Assembly: GCF_014356525.2 (NCBI RefSeq)
Contig: NC_052514.1
Location: 7,912,837 to 7,976,836 of the forward strand
Reading direction: 5' to 3'
Length of the DNA: 64,000 nucleotides
From: Nilaparvata lugens
Taxonomy: Eukaryota > Arthropoda > Insecta > Hemiptera > Delphacidae
In this document: positions 23,389-36,386 of the stretch, piece by piece
Numbering within the stretch: position 1 is the stretch's first letter
Layout of the letters: each line of letters starts with the position of its first letter
Translations under genes and position numbers: made by a program
Notes under the pieces: model-generated
What the model saw: only the letters and a program-made list of their open reading frames with translations
Database searches by the model: none
What the model was told of the DNA's origin: nothing

Positions 23389-23880
23389 AAAATTACAATC
23401 ATTATCAACATTTGTAAAAAAACAAATGTAGGAAGAGTCTCATAATAGAAACGACAGAACAAAAATTATATACAATAATATAAAAATTCAAAGAAGGAAA
23501 TACGGTAGTTTCTTTTCAGATTTTCATCATTTTTTATCAAATCAATAAGTCAATGCAGTATGTAAAATTACAATCATCAAAATTTATAAGAAACATGTAG
23601 TGAGAGTCTCACAATAAAAACGACAAAACAAAAATTGTATACAATAATGATATAAAGAATTAAAAAAAAGAAATAGTCTGCTTTCATAAGTTCAGTAGCA
23701 TGTCATCATTTAACTTCTAATGAATTCATGCGAAGTTAGTGTAAAATTACAATCATCAAAATTTGAAAGAAACATTTAGAAGAAGTTTCATTATAAAAAT
23801 GAATAAAAACAACAAAACAAAAATAGAGTAATAATAATATTTAGAAAATTAAAAAAAAATGAATAGATTATTTTCAGGTT
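23389..23880 (+). repeat. Three diverged tandem units of about 175 bp
   Basis: Units start near 23389, 23563 and 23739, each with GTAAAATTACAATCATYA, then GAGTCTCAYAATARAAACGA and ACAAAACAAAAAT. The third unit is the most diverged. Confidence 0.7.
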
Positions 23881-24773
23881 TGTGATGTGTGTATCATGTC
23901 ACAGTCCCAAAATATTTCCCTAATATCTTTTCAAAATATTTTCCAAATGTTTATTAACTTGGATAAACAACATTATTATAATCCAATTGCAATGTCAGAC
24001 AGAGAATTCATTTTTTCATTATTTAACCTGCAAACTTAAGTCAAGTGATCATAATGCACAATGGAACTGAAGTCACAAGTGAAATAGAAAATGTAGTTGG
24101 ACATATATAGTACGAGCTTTGATTCAGTTAATGTACATCGGACATAATGGACTCAAATGGATATTTTCTTCATGGTATTTTTGAATAGAGAATTTTCTTC
24201 AAAAAATATTAATTTTTGAAAAAGTTATTCGTTTAAAAAAACTCAATTTTAGTATTGTTATCTATATTTAATATTATTGATTACCTAATTATTCCATTAT
24301 CTCACAAAAGTAATAATCAGAAAAAAGTTTTAGGCCTACTGTTTTTGCACAATCTTAAAAAATGATACCCCACTTCATCATAATATAATGTGTCGGGGTA
24401 ATAAATAAAATATTTAATGATATATAGTATTTAAATCAATAAAAATTATTATTGATATATAGACTAGTAATATCAATAAAACACTTTTATAGAGAAATAA
24501 CCAAAATAAATTCCTGTTGCCATATCTATAATAAAAAACAATCAAAGCAAAAGATTCACGTTTTCAATTATTTTACTGACCTGGGCAATAGTAATTTTAG
24601 TGAAACCCTTCATACTCCAATATTACTATACATCATCTACTTCTTATCAAAGAAATAATGAGACTATAAAATATTATCCATTGAACGAGCGAAGTGAGGT
24701 CCAAGATTCAAGTTGACGGTTTTGCATTTCTCTTGATGTGTGTTCCGCATTTACATCGAAACACTGTATTTAC

Positions 24774-24913
24774 AGCCTGGTTGCACAAAATCCGGTTAAA
24801 TTTTAACCGTGATTAATTTCACGAGAACCAATCAGAGAAGTCCTTTTTGATAAGACGGGTTCTCTGATTGGTTCTCGTGGAAATAATCACGATTAAAACG
24901 TGGCCGGCTTTCT
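24774..24913. mobile_element. Hairpin MITE (AGCCTGGTTGCACAAAA family)
   Basis: Inverted arms GATTAATTTCACGAGAACCA plus ATCAGAGAA (24811-24839) and the complement at 24860-24888, with degenerate outer arms (CCGGTTAAATTTTAACCGTG / CACGATTAAAACGTGGCCGG). From memory, this class is abundant in hemipteran genomes. Ends are approximate. Confidence 0.7.
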
Positions 24914-25394
24914 AGTTTTTTCGAAATTTAATTTAATCGTGGACTACAACTACGCCCCATTTTGGAAAGCAAATTTTCTAACTCTAGCTGTTTAAAGTAT
25001 AGAACTTAATTAAATCCCGAGCTCGGAAACCGGTCCTTAATGCCCTTAGGCATTAAAAACCAATTTGCAAAAATAGACGAAATACAGCTGACTCAATTTG
25101 TGTTCTCTTCAGGATAATAATAGCCTATTATGAGAGTAGGAGGAATTTTCTCCATACTCCAATACTACTTGCTTTCTTTGTAAGGGCTACTCGTATTTAT
25201 ATAAAAAAATATTGAATGTAATTTATAATCCAGCTGACAGTTGATTTGTTTTTTAATAGAATAACTAGTGACCCCTGGGTTATAGAACTCGCTCATGAAC
25301 TGTTGTATTGATCTCTGAAAACCGCAATTTGTAATTATACCCTGAGTTAATGAGAATTATTATGGAAACAGTTAAATATCTCTTTTAAAAGTAG

Positions 25395-25640
25395 TATGTT
25401 ATGACATTAGGTTCCATGGGGATCCTATTCCAATTAAAAAAAATTACTTTATGTCGCTTCAAAACTGTACTCCGCCATCTTGGATCCGTCATATGGATCC
25501 AACTTCATTTTTAATACAACTTCTTTTTTCAAATAGGAACGTGGTCATATGATGCATGATTTCGATACAGAATTTAAAAAGAAAATTAATGACGAAACCT
25601 GCACATTATCTCAAAACGTTTCAATGATCTCAACATTAAA
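25395..25640 (+). repeat. Diverged copy of the CCGCCATCTTGG repeat
   Basis: Contains CTCCGCCATCTTGGATCCGT, then ATGATGCATGATTTCGATAC and TATCTCAAAACGTTTCAA. Homologous to 10730-10985 but older, and the only sizeable copy in the spacer. Confidence 0.65.
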
Positions 25641-26779
25641 GATAATACTAATAATTAATGATACAAAAATGAAATAGATGAGTACTGGTACCTATTGAAT
25701 AATCGAGTTAGTGAACACTTATAGCAGCTTCTACTCACAATTTTAACACTGAACAAAAAAAATTGTCATAGAAAATTTTTCAATGTCATAGCAACTGCTA
25801 TCACAATATTAGTATTATCAATTACGCGTATCTTACAGTCAATAGACAGGCAGACAGACGTTAACGTTAATATAGAACTTATAAATGAAATAATAATTAT
25901 GTTGAGTATTATTCAACTGAAATCATGTGTCGGCGCATAAATGACAGTCAGTGTGATACCTGCCAAATAGCATCAGCTTTTTTAAATGCATTGAAAATTA
26001 CATGAATAGGCTCTAATTAATTCCAGCTGACTAAATGATAAAAAAATCTAAACAAATTTTTCTTCTTAACCCTTTCTATCCCAATTTATGAAAAAACAAG
26101 ATGAAAAAATTATTCTGGTGTTTTTATGTTTCAAAACACTCTTAAGAATGAGAAAATAATTTTCCCCAAATTTTTCTCACCCTCCAGGGGCCCCTAGGGG
26201 TATGTTGTTTTAAAACAACATTGGGACATTTGGGTCATTTCAAATACGTATAGTAAAAAATTTTGGTTCTGCATTAGAAAAATCAATGGTACTTTCATCA
26301 TGCTTTATTCAAGGAAAGGTGAATGATTTCATTATGGAATCATTCCTAATCAATAATTTTTTCTTGATTTCAACATTATAACAATGAAAGTCATATAATA
26401 AAATTCTCAAGATTAGTAAAATGGATTCTCAAAAATGTGATACATAGAACCAGATTTTGGTGACTAACTTATTTATTATATTCATAACTGATACATATTT
26501 ACATAATATAAAAACGTGAAATTGAAACTGAAAATAAGGTTCTAAATATCATAAATTTCCTACTTTTTTAAAACTATATTTTGGTTACTAACTTATTTAT
26601 TATGTTCATATCTAACTGATACATACTTACATAATATGAAACAAACTAAAAACTGGAAATTGGGGTTTAACATATTATAAATTTACTACTTTACTACATC
26701 TACTTACATCTACTACTTTATCATATTTACTATTTTCGTAGAACAAGTTGTTCCTTGTAGCCTATTGGATTTTTTTATT

Positions 26780-26905
26780 TTATCTATGGTTATCATTGAA
26801 GCACATTCTGTTTGGGACTGAGCAAAGACGTACTCCACATTTTGTGCAATACACCTTGGTGTACCCAGTCTTACACAGCTTCCTTGTTTTGCAAAATACC
26901 CATGT
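26780..26905 (-). pseudogene. piggyBac transposase C-terminal cysteine-rich domain
   Basis: The minus strand reads CKTRKLCKTGYTKVYCTKCG then VRLCSVPNRMCFNDNH before a TAA at 26780. This is the zinc-binding C-rich tail that piggyBac transposases use to contact their terminal repeats. An in-frame TGA lies at 26906-26908, immediately upstream, so the domain is cut off from any start. Confidence 0.85.
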
Positions 26906-26959
26906 TCATGCCCAATATTTCTTCCAGTGTCTGGAGAAAAAGGAAATTATGAAGCTAGG

Positions 26960-27394
26960 TTACACTATGTAGCAGAGCTACATGTAGCTCAGCTATAAAG
27001 CTCTGCTACAAGTTCAAAGAGTGACTTTGGAGATATGCTATATAGCAGTTGAGCCTATTTTCTCAGCTATATAGCAGAAAATGAGCTATCCAAAATTTAC
27101 AAAATTATCCAATATCTTCTCTCTCTTCTCTGTGATGAAAGCATCACAGTAGCTTTTTCGAAAGCAGTGGCTGCTGCAAGAACTACATTCTTTGGCATCT
27201 GGTTGGGATAACTAAGCAGTGAGTAGTGGTTTATTCCAAACTATATGTAGCTCTGCTACATGAAATTTGCATAGATCTCCTTATAGCAGAGCTATATGTA
27301 GCTCAAATTTCATATAGCTCCCCAGCTACATATAGTGTACACTACTATAATGTAATGTATAATGTACTATAGTGTACAACTACATATAGTGTAA
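26960..27394. mobile_element. MITE nested in the piggyBac element
   Basis: Begins TTACACTATGTAGCAGAGCT and ends with the complement of TTACACTATATGTAG. The interior is packed with direct and inverted AGCTACATGTAGCTC / TATAGCAGAGCTA words, so much of it could fold. It interrupts the position where the transposase core would be. Confidence 0.7.
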
Positions 27395-27407
27395 ACGTAG
27401 CTTTAGG

Positions 27408-27665
27408 CTATTTGCTTTCATACCAATGAGTCCTGTAATACAGGACTGCTGACTCAGGTAATGATTTAGATTGCACAGGTAAAACAGACTTTTGAAAATA
27501 AATTGGAGAGAATCTTACCTGTACATTCTCTTGTAGAGGATTAGCAATAATATTACTGTCCGGTATCTTGATTTCTAAAAAACTATTCAACTCATCTTCA
27601 GGAAGATTCATGAGTTTGTCTAAATCTTCATTATCCAAGATTTTGTACATTATAACGAAAAACAA
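27408..27665 (-). pseudogene. piggyBac transposase N-terminal remnant
   Basis: 85-codon frame with acidic N-terminus (YKILDNEDLDKLMNLPEDEL) inside the TTAA-bounded element and co-oriented with the cysteine-rich tail. Acidic, low-complexity N-termini are typical of piggyBac transposases. The assignment rests on position more than on sequence. No DDD catalytic residues remain in the element. Confidence 0.65.
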
Positions 27666-28209
27666 TCATCCACAATAATTCAATAAACAATAACTCCACG
27701 AACGCGTTTGAAAACTGAGAGAAACACAATAACATAACCTCAAAGTCTCCTCACATGTGACTCCTCTAACGGCCCAATGTTGTTCTAAAACAACAGACAT
27801 AAAATTTTGAATATAAATGATATTTTTGTTCAAGTTTCTATTCCTATGACTGATATTTCATCATGAAATAATAAACAATTATATGGATATTTTTTATTCT
27901 TATTTTCAGTTCTTTAGAATTTTATAAAAAATTATAAAAACCGAAGAAAATTGTCACATTGAAGTGTTGGTACAATTGGATATGACAGCTGCTTTTTCAG
28001 AAATTAGACTGCATTTGAGTGCTCTCTAGTGGTATAATACTAAACTAGACTAATGTAGCTTTCAAACAAGGCCAGTAGATGGCAGATTCATTCAATCACT
28101 GATCCAATAGACATCATAGAAAGTCATGTTGTTCAGGAACAACAGTGGGATAGAAAGGGTTAAGCACTTTCAATGTTATTTTTATATCCTAAAAAGGACG
28201 ATGGAGTTG

Positions 28210-28438
28210 GGCCCGCCGCAAAGTAGACCCATGCTAATCCACGAAAAGCAACCCACGCTGTGGGTTTGTAAACCATTGCTATAAAATTATTCATAATCAA
28301 TCAGCTGACAAGTGGATTATTCATTGCATGTATTATTATTACACAGATGTCTAGAGAAGCCTAGCAATGAATTAACAAAACATCCCGCGGCGTGGGTTGC
28401 TTTTCGTGGATTAGCGTGGGTCTACTTTGCGGCGGGCC
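28210..28438. mobile_element. MITE with 55-bp inverted repeats and TTG duplication
   Basis: 229 bp from GGCCCGCCGCAAAGTAGACC to GGTCTACTTTGCGGCGGGCC, with TTG on both sides (28207-28209 and 28439-28441). The repeats continue inward through GCTAATCCACGAAAAGCAAC. GC-rich ends around an AT-rich centre. No coding capacity. Confidence 0.88.
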
Positions 28439-28656
28439 TTGGTGAACTCTGCTGTCCAATGAACTTGACCTGTAAAAAGGTTCGAAGAATACTTGTTCAA
28501 AATTTGAAGCTGATTGATCAATTCTCTCTTAAGTTATTGTAGAACATACAAACAGATGGACAACGACTTTGGCCTTCAGTAAGTCAAAGGTGAGAACTCG
28601 CTAACGCTTGCTCAATAAATCATTGCGATTGTTTATTTTATTGCTCAGTGAAACCT

Positions 28657-28787
28657 GGGCTCTGTTTCATAAACTTATAAGTCACGTAATACAGGAGAAT
28701 CATCATTCCAATTACATGCTCAATATAGCCGATAAAATCAGCTGTTCCTGTATTACAGGACTTCCAAGTTTTTATGAAACAGGGGCC
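28657..28787. mobile_element. Hairpin MITE (CTGTTTCATAAA family)
   Basis: The left end, CTGTTTCATAAACTTATAAG then GTAATACAGGA, is mirrored by TCCTGTATTACAGGACTTCC and TTTTTATGAAACAGGGGCC at the right end. A partial copy of the inner motif (GTCCTGTAATACAGGAC) occurs at 27431. No clear target duplication. Confidence 0.75.
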
Positions 28788-29804
28788 TGATTGTATTTCT
28801 CAACTTTCAACATTTATTATTTGATGTTGAGCATGCATTGTAAAATGTCTTTTTGCAACAGAAAATTTCTTTCTCATCACAGAAATATGAGAGATACAAA
28901 AAGAGAGATTCAAAGTATACCTAATTAACTTTTAAACTATCTTTTAGAAAATTCAGAACTCATTTTGAAAATTCAAATTTCCAATATATTTTTTAAGCTT
29001 TCAAATGTATTTCCATTTCTGTCAAGGTATTGTTTACTAAAATCAGAATATATTACTTTTGTAAATTATAAATTCACAGAAATGAGGTGCTAGAATGGAA
29101 TAGGATAATAATAATCAATAACAAATTCGAATAAATTCAAATTAATTTTATTTAGCAAAAATATAATATTATTTGCTACAACTGTATTTGCTTACATCGT
29201 AATACCTGTCTTACAGACAGTAGTTTCATAAACTTGAATACTTGGCTAAGATGAAATACTAGCTTAGAATGCATTTCAGTTCTCTCAAACGCGATTCTTA
29301 TTGTCCTGTTAGTGACATCCCTCACTCATCTACCATTACCTTCCATAGCATGGTAACAAAACACCATATCAATTTTATCCACTGTCCTCAGTAACCTGAT
29401 CTGAAAAAATAAATTGATATCAGTACCAGAAATTTAATATAATTTTCTTTTATCTCAGTAGCCACCAACATTTGTGACATAATAGCATCAAAATTGTATT
29501 CCAAGAGCAGTATATCACGACTTATACAAGATGCTAACATTTATTATCATTGAATGCAAAGTGGATGCCGGTTCAGTGGTGAATGCCAAGAATGGCTTCT
29601 CCAAAACTTGAAAGCAGACTATAAAACTTCAATACTAGGGACATCATGGCAAATGCTCTATGTTTAATCTACAAACATCATAATAATCACTGATGATGAT
29701 GTCTGTTGCTATGCTTGTTAAATTGAATAACATTTTGTCCGAATGCTCTTTGTGGGTGGAGTTAACTTCATTGTATATAGGAGTACTAAATTTCTAAAGA
29801 GTTG

Positions 29805-29977
29805 CTAAAGGTGCGTACAGATATACGCGCCGCGAACATGAGCAATTCACTTTTAATCAGCTGACTATATCTGTATTTTTACCGAAACGGTAAAATACAG
29901 ATATAAAAAGCTTGCCATCAGCTGATTAAAAGTGAATTGCTCATGTTCGCTGCGCGTATATCTGTACGCACCTTTAG
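29805..29977. mobile_element. Near-perfect palindromic MITE
   Basis: CTAAAGGTGCGTACAGATAT at the left is mirrored by ATATCTGTACGCACCTTTAG at the right. The inner arms (GAACATGAGCAATTCACTTT and its complement, then CAGCTGA, then ACAGATATA/TATCTGT) continue almost to the centre at ACCGAAACGGT. A transcript would form one long hairpin. Confidence 0.9.
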
Positions 29978-30798
29978 AGTTCTAAAAGAACACTTCCAGC
30001 TTCATGAGTGTAAATCTTTTGATCAAACCCTTGTCTGATTCAGCCGCCTTCATTGAACAATTCTACTAAGAGATTTGTTGAAGAGTTTTCCTCTCACATA
30101 GAGCATTCATTTTATAGTGAGATCCACGTAAAAAGATAGAATTACAGTGTTGCCATGTCTTGCATTTATAGAGTAGATAGCATGATTAAATAAAGTCTTC
30201 CCAGTATATCTGATATAATATCAATTTTTGGGTCTTCTTAATAAATATGTTATAATTAAATAAATTATCATATTTTATTCATTAAGAAAGAAATTAAAGT
30301 GAGATTGAATATTTTGTGAGTTTATTACATTTCTTCATAACATAAAAGCAATTTGACAACATTGGAAAGTTGGAAAAGGATAGAGATATTGGCTTTGTTT
30401 AATGACAGGCAACGATAGCAGCACCAATGTTAATCAGGTGCTGACTTTTTAACATTAATTTACTATGTTTCATACCAGATATTAAGTTGTACAATAAATT
30501 TAAACAGAGTCCACATGGAAAAATGAAGCTTAATAAATTCTCTACACTTTTTGTTCGCTGGAATTTTGTGATATTCCAAACAGTTAACAAGATATTCGCT
30601 CTTGAAGTTGTGTAATTGTTAAAATAACAGGTTTTTATACAATGTTTTACTCTTTCAGGGCTTATAGCTCTCCAACAATGCATCACAAAAACTGATGCTT
30701 ATTGAAGGTTCGTAGAGCATTGAATTCTCTTTGGAATGATGCATTTATTTCACTTTTCCAAGTTTTCCTTTCATTGTTATGGCAGCTTCAATGTAGGG

Positions 30799-30995
30799 GG
30801 TGAAATTTTCATTGCTGCAACAATTGAAAGTTTGAAAATCACATTTGAAGGGGGGTGTCTGTGAATCAATTTTTGACTTTGCAGCTCAATTTGGACCAGT
30901 TAGTAGGTGAACATACTAAAAGTGTGCATCTTTATCCCCTCTGTTGAAGGTGTGGACCGCTGAGTTGATACTTGTTGCAGCAATGAAAATTTCAC
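30799..30995. repeat. Inverted repeat pair
   Basis: GGTGAAATTTTCATTGCTGC plus AACAA at 30799-30823 faces TTGTTGCAGCAATGAAAATT plus TCAC at 30971-30995. The enclosed sequence contains a GAAGGGGGGTGTCTGTGAAT tract. Possibly a small foldback element. Confidence 0.65.
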
Positions 30996-33900
30996 TTCTA
31001 TATGTTTACCTCCTTAAATACCCTAAACAGAACTGCGGGGTAAGAAATTGTCTTGCAAACATTGCCCTCTATACCCTTTTTTGAGCATTGATTGCCTGGA
31101 CTATTATATTAGTTTTAGTATGCTGATGCTTGATAGGCCATCAATTAATAGTGTATAGTAACAGTTGATAATAATAGTAAGAAAAGCATAATAATGTCTC
31201 CTCAAATATTACTTATAATTTGATATGATGGGCAAATGCACCCCTCAAAACCACAAATATTGAATAAGAAGATAGTCACATCATACAAGGTAGACCTGAA
31301 AAAACATTTTAATTTGCATTTTAATCCAGGTTTCCGAAAATTCAACACTCTTGTAAAAAATCATAACTTATTACTCTTGAAAGTTTTACATTTTTTGGAG
31401 AGATGAATTTAGAAGATTTCCTTCTCTCTTTGAAATTCAATGGATGGGACAGGAATAATTTTATCGGTCCGCCACTTATATTGGACGGGAATTGCAGTAA
31501 ACTGAAAAATTAGGCGAACCAAAACTTATGATTTCTTGATCATCCTCAATGGACAAAGTGAAACACTGAGCAAATGAATGTAACCTATAATTGGTATAGA
31601 GAAACAAGTTTTAGACTATCTGGAAATATTTCTCAGATTTTATATTATGTTATTTTATCATAGATTGGATTATTTCAAAACAGTTGAGGCTGTAAAGGAT
31701 AGAATCCAGTATTAGAATTAAAACAACAAATCTGTGCGGTGGGGGGGCATGACCCTCTTGTTCCAGAAAAAAATTAGTTTGTTACTCATAAAAATAAGGA
31801 GTTAATAGAGTTAAAACACGAGAAGAAAAATTAATGTTCTTGCAGCTTACTGAAAAATGGTAGGAATCATTTTCTTTAGCTCACTCATGGATTTCCAGAA
31901 TTAACTACAATCCCAGTAATCACATTTTTATAAATGAATGGCTAACTGCAGAAAGGAAACATGTCCAACTGATAGCATGTGACGTGGTGTTGTAGCACCA
32001 TGGAATACTTTTGAAATAAAATAATTGAGCTTTAATAGAATTATAAAATAGAAAGAATAGATAGCCTAGTCGAGGTACCGTTCAAGTAAAATCGAATGTT
32101 ATTGAAGATAATTAAGAACATCATTACTGTGAGTGTATTAGTTCTAATGAGCTCATTAGCCGGCCTTTATCAGTGAATTGGGGAATTAATTAAAGCGCTA
32201 TATAAATTTATTCAAGTTTAAAAAATTTGCAACGTGTTGAATACCATATCATATAGCTAATATCCATATCATATAGCTAATATCCATATCATATAGCTAT
32301 ATCATATACCAATATCATATAGCTAATAAGAACTTTTTATGAATTTATTTGATTTATGTAGAAAGCTTATTTCCATGCATGGCACGAACTCATAAACCCT
32401 GAGATTATAAATTGTTATTTTTATTAATTATTATTTGTTCATTGATCAAAGTATGTTCTAGTAAATCTATATACTGAACAGGTTCCAATTTGTCTAGTTC
32501 TGACCCGACTTAGACCCTACTAAGTCTATATATTAGTATTGAGAATATATATATTTTTAAAGTTCACAACTGTGAATGCTATTAAACCTTGTGATAATTA
32601 TTCAAATATTAGAAAATTTATTTATTTAAAGAAAATTATAGATATAAGGATATTTTATATATATTATTTTATGGGAATATATTTTATGTTTTATGTCAGC
32701 ATACAAAATCTTAGAAGTTTTTTATTTTTCCCTAATTCATCTTGTGATATATAGTTTGAGCTGTCTTGGTACCAAGCAAAAATCTTCTGCAGCATATCAA
32801 ATCAGTGAATCAATTAATATTGATCTTATTCAGAGAATTTATTACTTGTCATCCTTTGATGATAGTCGCACTATTCAGCCAGAAAAATCTTACTGATAAT
32901 TATATTAATAAGTCTACAGTATATCATATAGCCTAAGGATCCAGAGAGCTTCAAGAACTGGCGCTGTAAGTTCCAAGGAATTTCAAAAGGGTAAATTGGT
33001 GCATACCTGTATTCATGACAAGCGTTTTAAGAATCAATTAGAAAAACCATAGTTGATTCTCATTATTCTCAATTGAATATTATGGTTACTGATAATCAGT
33101 CACCGGCTATCTTTTTGACTTCCTTATTGGTGTTCCTCTACAACTTCACGGAAGCAGTGGTAAGAATTATTTATCACCAGTCATTGAACCCTGTGGTGAT
33201 TAAATATATTTGGAATATTCATGCATCTACTACTGAGCTAGAGCTGTAGTTTGAACCCAGCTTTTTCGCGAGCCGGACGGCCTTAACATATTGCAAATTT
33301 ATTTGTAAAATAGGGATTTTAGCAACCGCTACGGTATATATCAAATATACCGCACCACATATGAATGGTTGGCAATTCACCCCATTACATAATGTCGCCC
33401 AACATGGATGGCAAAAATTTACATCTTTACAAGCATTGTAATGGCGACGTTTTGAATAAATCGTTTAAGCCTACTGCAGGTTTAGGTTTTATCAAGTTTT
33501 GTCTCTCCTGTAACATTATGAAAACTGGACATGGTGCCTTTCTGCGGTTAGCGATTCAGATAGGTTCACAAATATTATTTAATGGATTGAAATTTATATT
33601 AATAGAAAAATTATATTCAAATTATGAATGATTCATTATAAAATGATAATGTACTAATTATTGTATGAATCAATGAACTTTTTTGAAACATTAATTTCTT
33701 TTGATAGAGTCCTGTTGAAAATAAAAAACTTTCTGAGCTCACGGGGGGTCCATGCCTCTATGACCCACCCCCTGGAGCCGCCACTGCCTCTAGGCACACA
33801 TTTATACAGCAAGTTAATTAACATTTCGTTCTTATTAGTTTTAGTATGCTGCTTGATAGGCCATTAAGGCTAGGGCCACACGAGCGCACAAAGTGCATCT

Positions 33901-34186
33901 GTTGCAACTTACTTTTTGACGTCCGTTGTAGAAATACATTGAAGTGAATTGGTGACAGCACACGAGGTACGTGCGTACCAAGTAACGGAAGTCGTAACGG
34001 ACGGTGATTTTTGAACTGCGCAGAAATGCTACAACGCAAGTCAAGACATGCAAAAGTTATTGCTTCATCTGGTTCCATTGCGTAAAGCCAACTGACGTTG
34101 ACGCACCACACTCAACGCTCGTGCCATAACGGCAAGGAAAGTTGTGTGTGTGCGCCACACCAGATTTTTTCTTTAAGGCTACTTTT

Positions 34187-34323
34187 AATATAAATCTCAG
34201 TACCCTTATAAATTATTTTGTCACAACATGTTTCCGACACTAATGACATGTCAAAAATGAAAATAGCAATAGTGTCCGAAACATGTGAAAAAATAATTCT
34301 AAAGGGTACTGAGATTCATATTT
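34187..34323. mobile_element. Hairpin MITE
   Basis: AATATAAATCTCAGTACCCT and CAACATGTTTCCGACACTA in the left arm are mirrored by TAGTGTCCGAAACATGTG and AGGGTACTGAGATTCATATT in the right arm, with a loop of about 25 bp. It lies just outside the inner end of the right duplication arm. Confidence 0.8.
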
Positions 34324-36386
34324 TTATTCATACTAGACTATTTGTTGAAAAATCGTCAAAAGGTAATAAAACTCTTGAACATATGTAGATGATTTTATGA
34401 ATGCAACAATGAACATAAATATTCACGATCTCTACTTCAGCAATAATTCCTATCGAAACAATCTATTAAGCAATCTCATGATAAAGGAGGTAATGCAGAA
34501 TATATACAGAATAGAACATCAACATGAGATTACATATATAGAGTATTTTTAACACGTATGAAATAATCGAGAATTGATACAAAACAAAAAAATTATAATA
34601 GAATAAATGCAGATGAGGGAGATGAATAAGATTATCGCCCTCAGATAAAAAATCACAGTAAGGATCATGTGGCCTTCACATTTTACTGGTTTTAGTTATA
34701 ACTTAAAATTAATAGTTGCTATACTAGATCAATATGACATCGGCAATGCGGCATCTTGTTGATAGCAACTATGAGTTTCTCTTCCATAATGTATGGATGT
34801 AGTTGCTTTCTGTATGTACACAGCCTAAGGTTTCATGTATTTTACTAAGACATTTTACTAACATATTCAGTGAATTGGAAACAATGATTATTTTAATGTG
34901 GGCTACTTTATAAGAATACGGTAAATATCAAACTTAATGATAGACAATAAATATATAGCTATACAAAGCACCATAATATAGCAGGCCTACTAAAATGGCA
35001 CCATTAAAATAATTACATAATTTTCTTTTTACTAACGCACATGTTAGAAAACAATGTAACATTAGATACATTAATGTAGAATTCAAACACACGCATAACA
35101 TTTTTACAAGATATCACATAAGTAAATCATATCCAATACCTTATAATACGAACATGATATTAAACACTATCAGGTATATTAACAAAAATAATGTATCTTT
35201 TTTAAAATCACAAATATGGACTATTACAAAATACTATAAACTAGATTATATACACTACTAGTACAATTTGAACAGTGATCAACAATATTAATTATTTCTA
35301 CATTATAGTTCATTACTCATTTCAATCTTTCATCTCTTTTATAATAAAGCCTATTATATTGTAAAATAAAACAGTTGGTACCCTTTATATTTTATCATTG
35401 ATAAGACCACACTAAGGCTATTTATTCTCAGGTGTCAAAATTAATGAAAAAGGACTAAATAACAAAATGTTATAATTACTTTTTATATCTTATCCTTTTT
35501 ATTATCTTATTTTAGACCCTTCCCTACACCTACCCATGGAAAATATACTACTTTAAATTGTTTTTCTCAAATAGTGCACGTGTTCTACCTCCTTTTTCAA
35601 TAATTACAATAATGCGGATGGGACCCCATTCCAATCAAGGTTCAATGGAGAGGTCAAGACACTAACAATGTTAATAATTATGGAACAGTCATATACAGTC
35701 TCAAATTTACATTTGAAAATTAAAGTACAAAATAATTTGGAAAATACAAAATAGATAAAAAAATACAAGTACCGTACATTAAATTTAAAGAATCCAATCT
35801 AGTTCTAACAACCTTATCTCTAGAAGCCCTAATATTTTGATTCAGTACTTATTATTACAGGTCAGAGGCGAGCATCAGTTAGTTTAAAAATGACTAGGCT
35901 ATTATAGCCTACTAAAGATTCAGACCAATCAATATCACTCAATAGGCCATATTGTGCAATGCATCATATTTTATCATGCTCTGACCTCTTTCCATAGAAC
36001 TTGGTCCCAATTAATGCAGATTATCTATGATACTTTACTCTACTGCACTTGAAAAGATTATTCAAGTATAAGAAGATGTGACAATGCACTATAGTCAAAA
36101 CTGAATATTGGGGTCCAAGCCTAAGAACCCATAATCAAGAACAATAGTACATTACATAGATAAATAAAATAGTAGTACAAAAATAGATTGCGAATTCTAT
36201 TCACGAACCTATTATTTTATGAAACCTGTGAATTCTACGCATGAGCCTACTATTTTTTGTAACTCGCAGGTGTGAGCTTGAAATTATGAACAACCTTAAT
36301 TCAGCAATCAGAGCAATATATAAAAAAATAAGGACATAAATAATCAAGTAGGTATGATGACTGGAGTGATTTTATCCCAATTGCTT

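Larger units (their letters stand above)
22922..26065. other. Spacer between arms, first part: no gene seen
   Basis: AT-rich non-coding sequence with repeats listed separately (23389-23880, 24774-24913, 25395-25640). A fragment at 24690-24780 (ATTCAAGTTGACGGTTTTGC, then TGTTCCGCATTTAC) is related to sequences at 12780-12880 and 57040-57140. Open frames here are short and lack recognisable domains. Confidence 0.6.
26070..28159 (-). mobile_element. piggyBac-like transposon, internally deleted
   Basis: 2,090 bp flanked by TTAA (26066-26069 and 28160-28163), the piggyBac target. Terminal inverted repeats are CCCTTTCTATCCCA and TGGGATAGAAAGGG. Inner repeated motifs TTGTTTTAAAACAACATTGGG and its complement near 27780-27795 lie subterminally. 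Transposase remnants are on the minus strand: an N-terminal exon (27408-27665) and the C-terminal cysteine-rich domain (26780-26905). The catalytic middle is absent, replaced by a nested MITE. Non-autonomous relic. Confidence 0.93.
28788..34186. other. Spacer between arms, second part: no host gene seen
   Basis: AT-rich sequence holding hairpins at 29805-29977 and 30799-30995, a short tandem repeat at 32246-32330 (CATATCATATAGCTAATATC, about four partial units) and a GC-richer patch at 33865-34170 (GGCTAGGGCCACACGAGCGC) that is probably another transposable-element fragment. Frames of 60-97 codons here show no domains and no splice support. Confidence 0.55.

Noticed and set aside
26748..26972. 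Plus-strand 74-codon hydrophobic frame
   Set aside because: Shadow of the piggyBac cysteine-rich domain on the other strand.
33365..33867. Two short frames (88 and 68 codons) in the spacer
   Set aside because: No domain, no splice signals, AT-rich context and a transposable-element-like GC patch at the end. Chance frames are sufficient.
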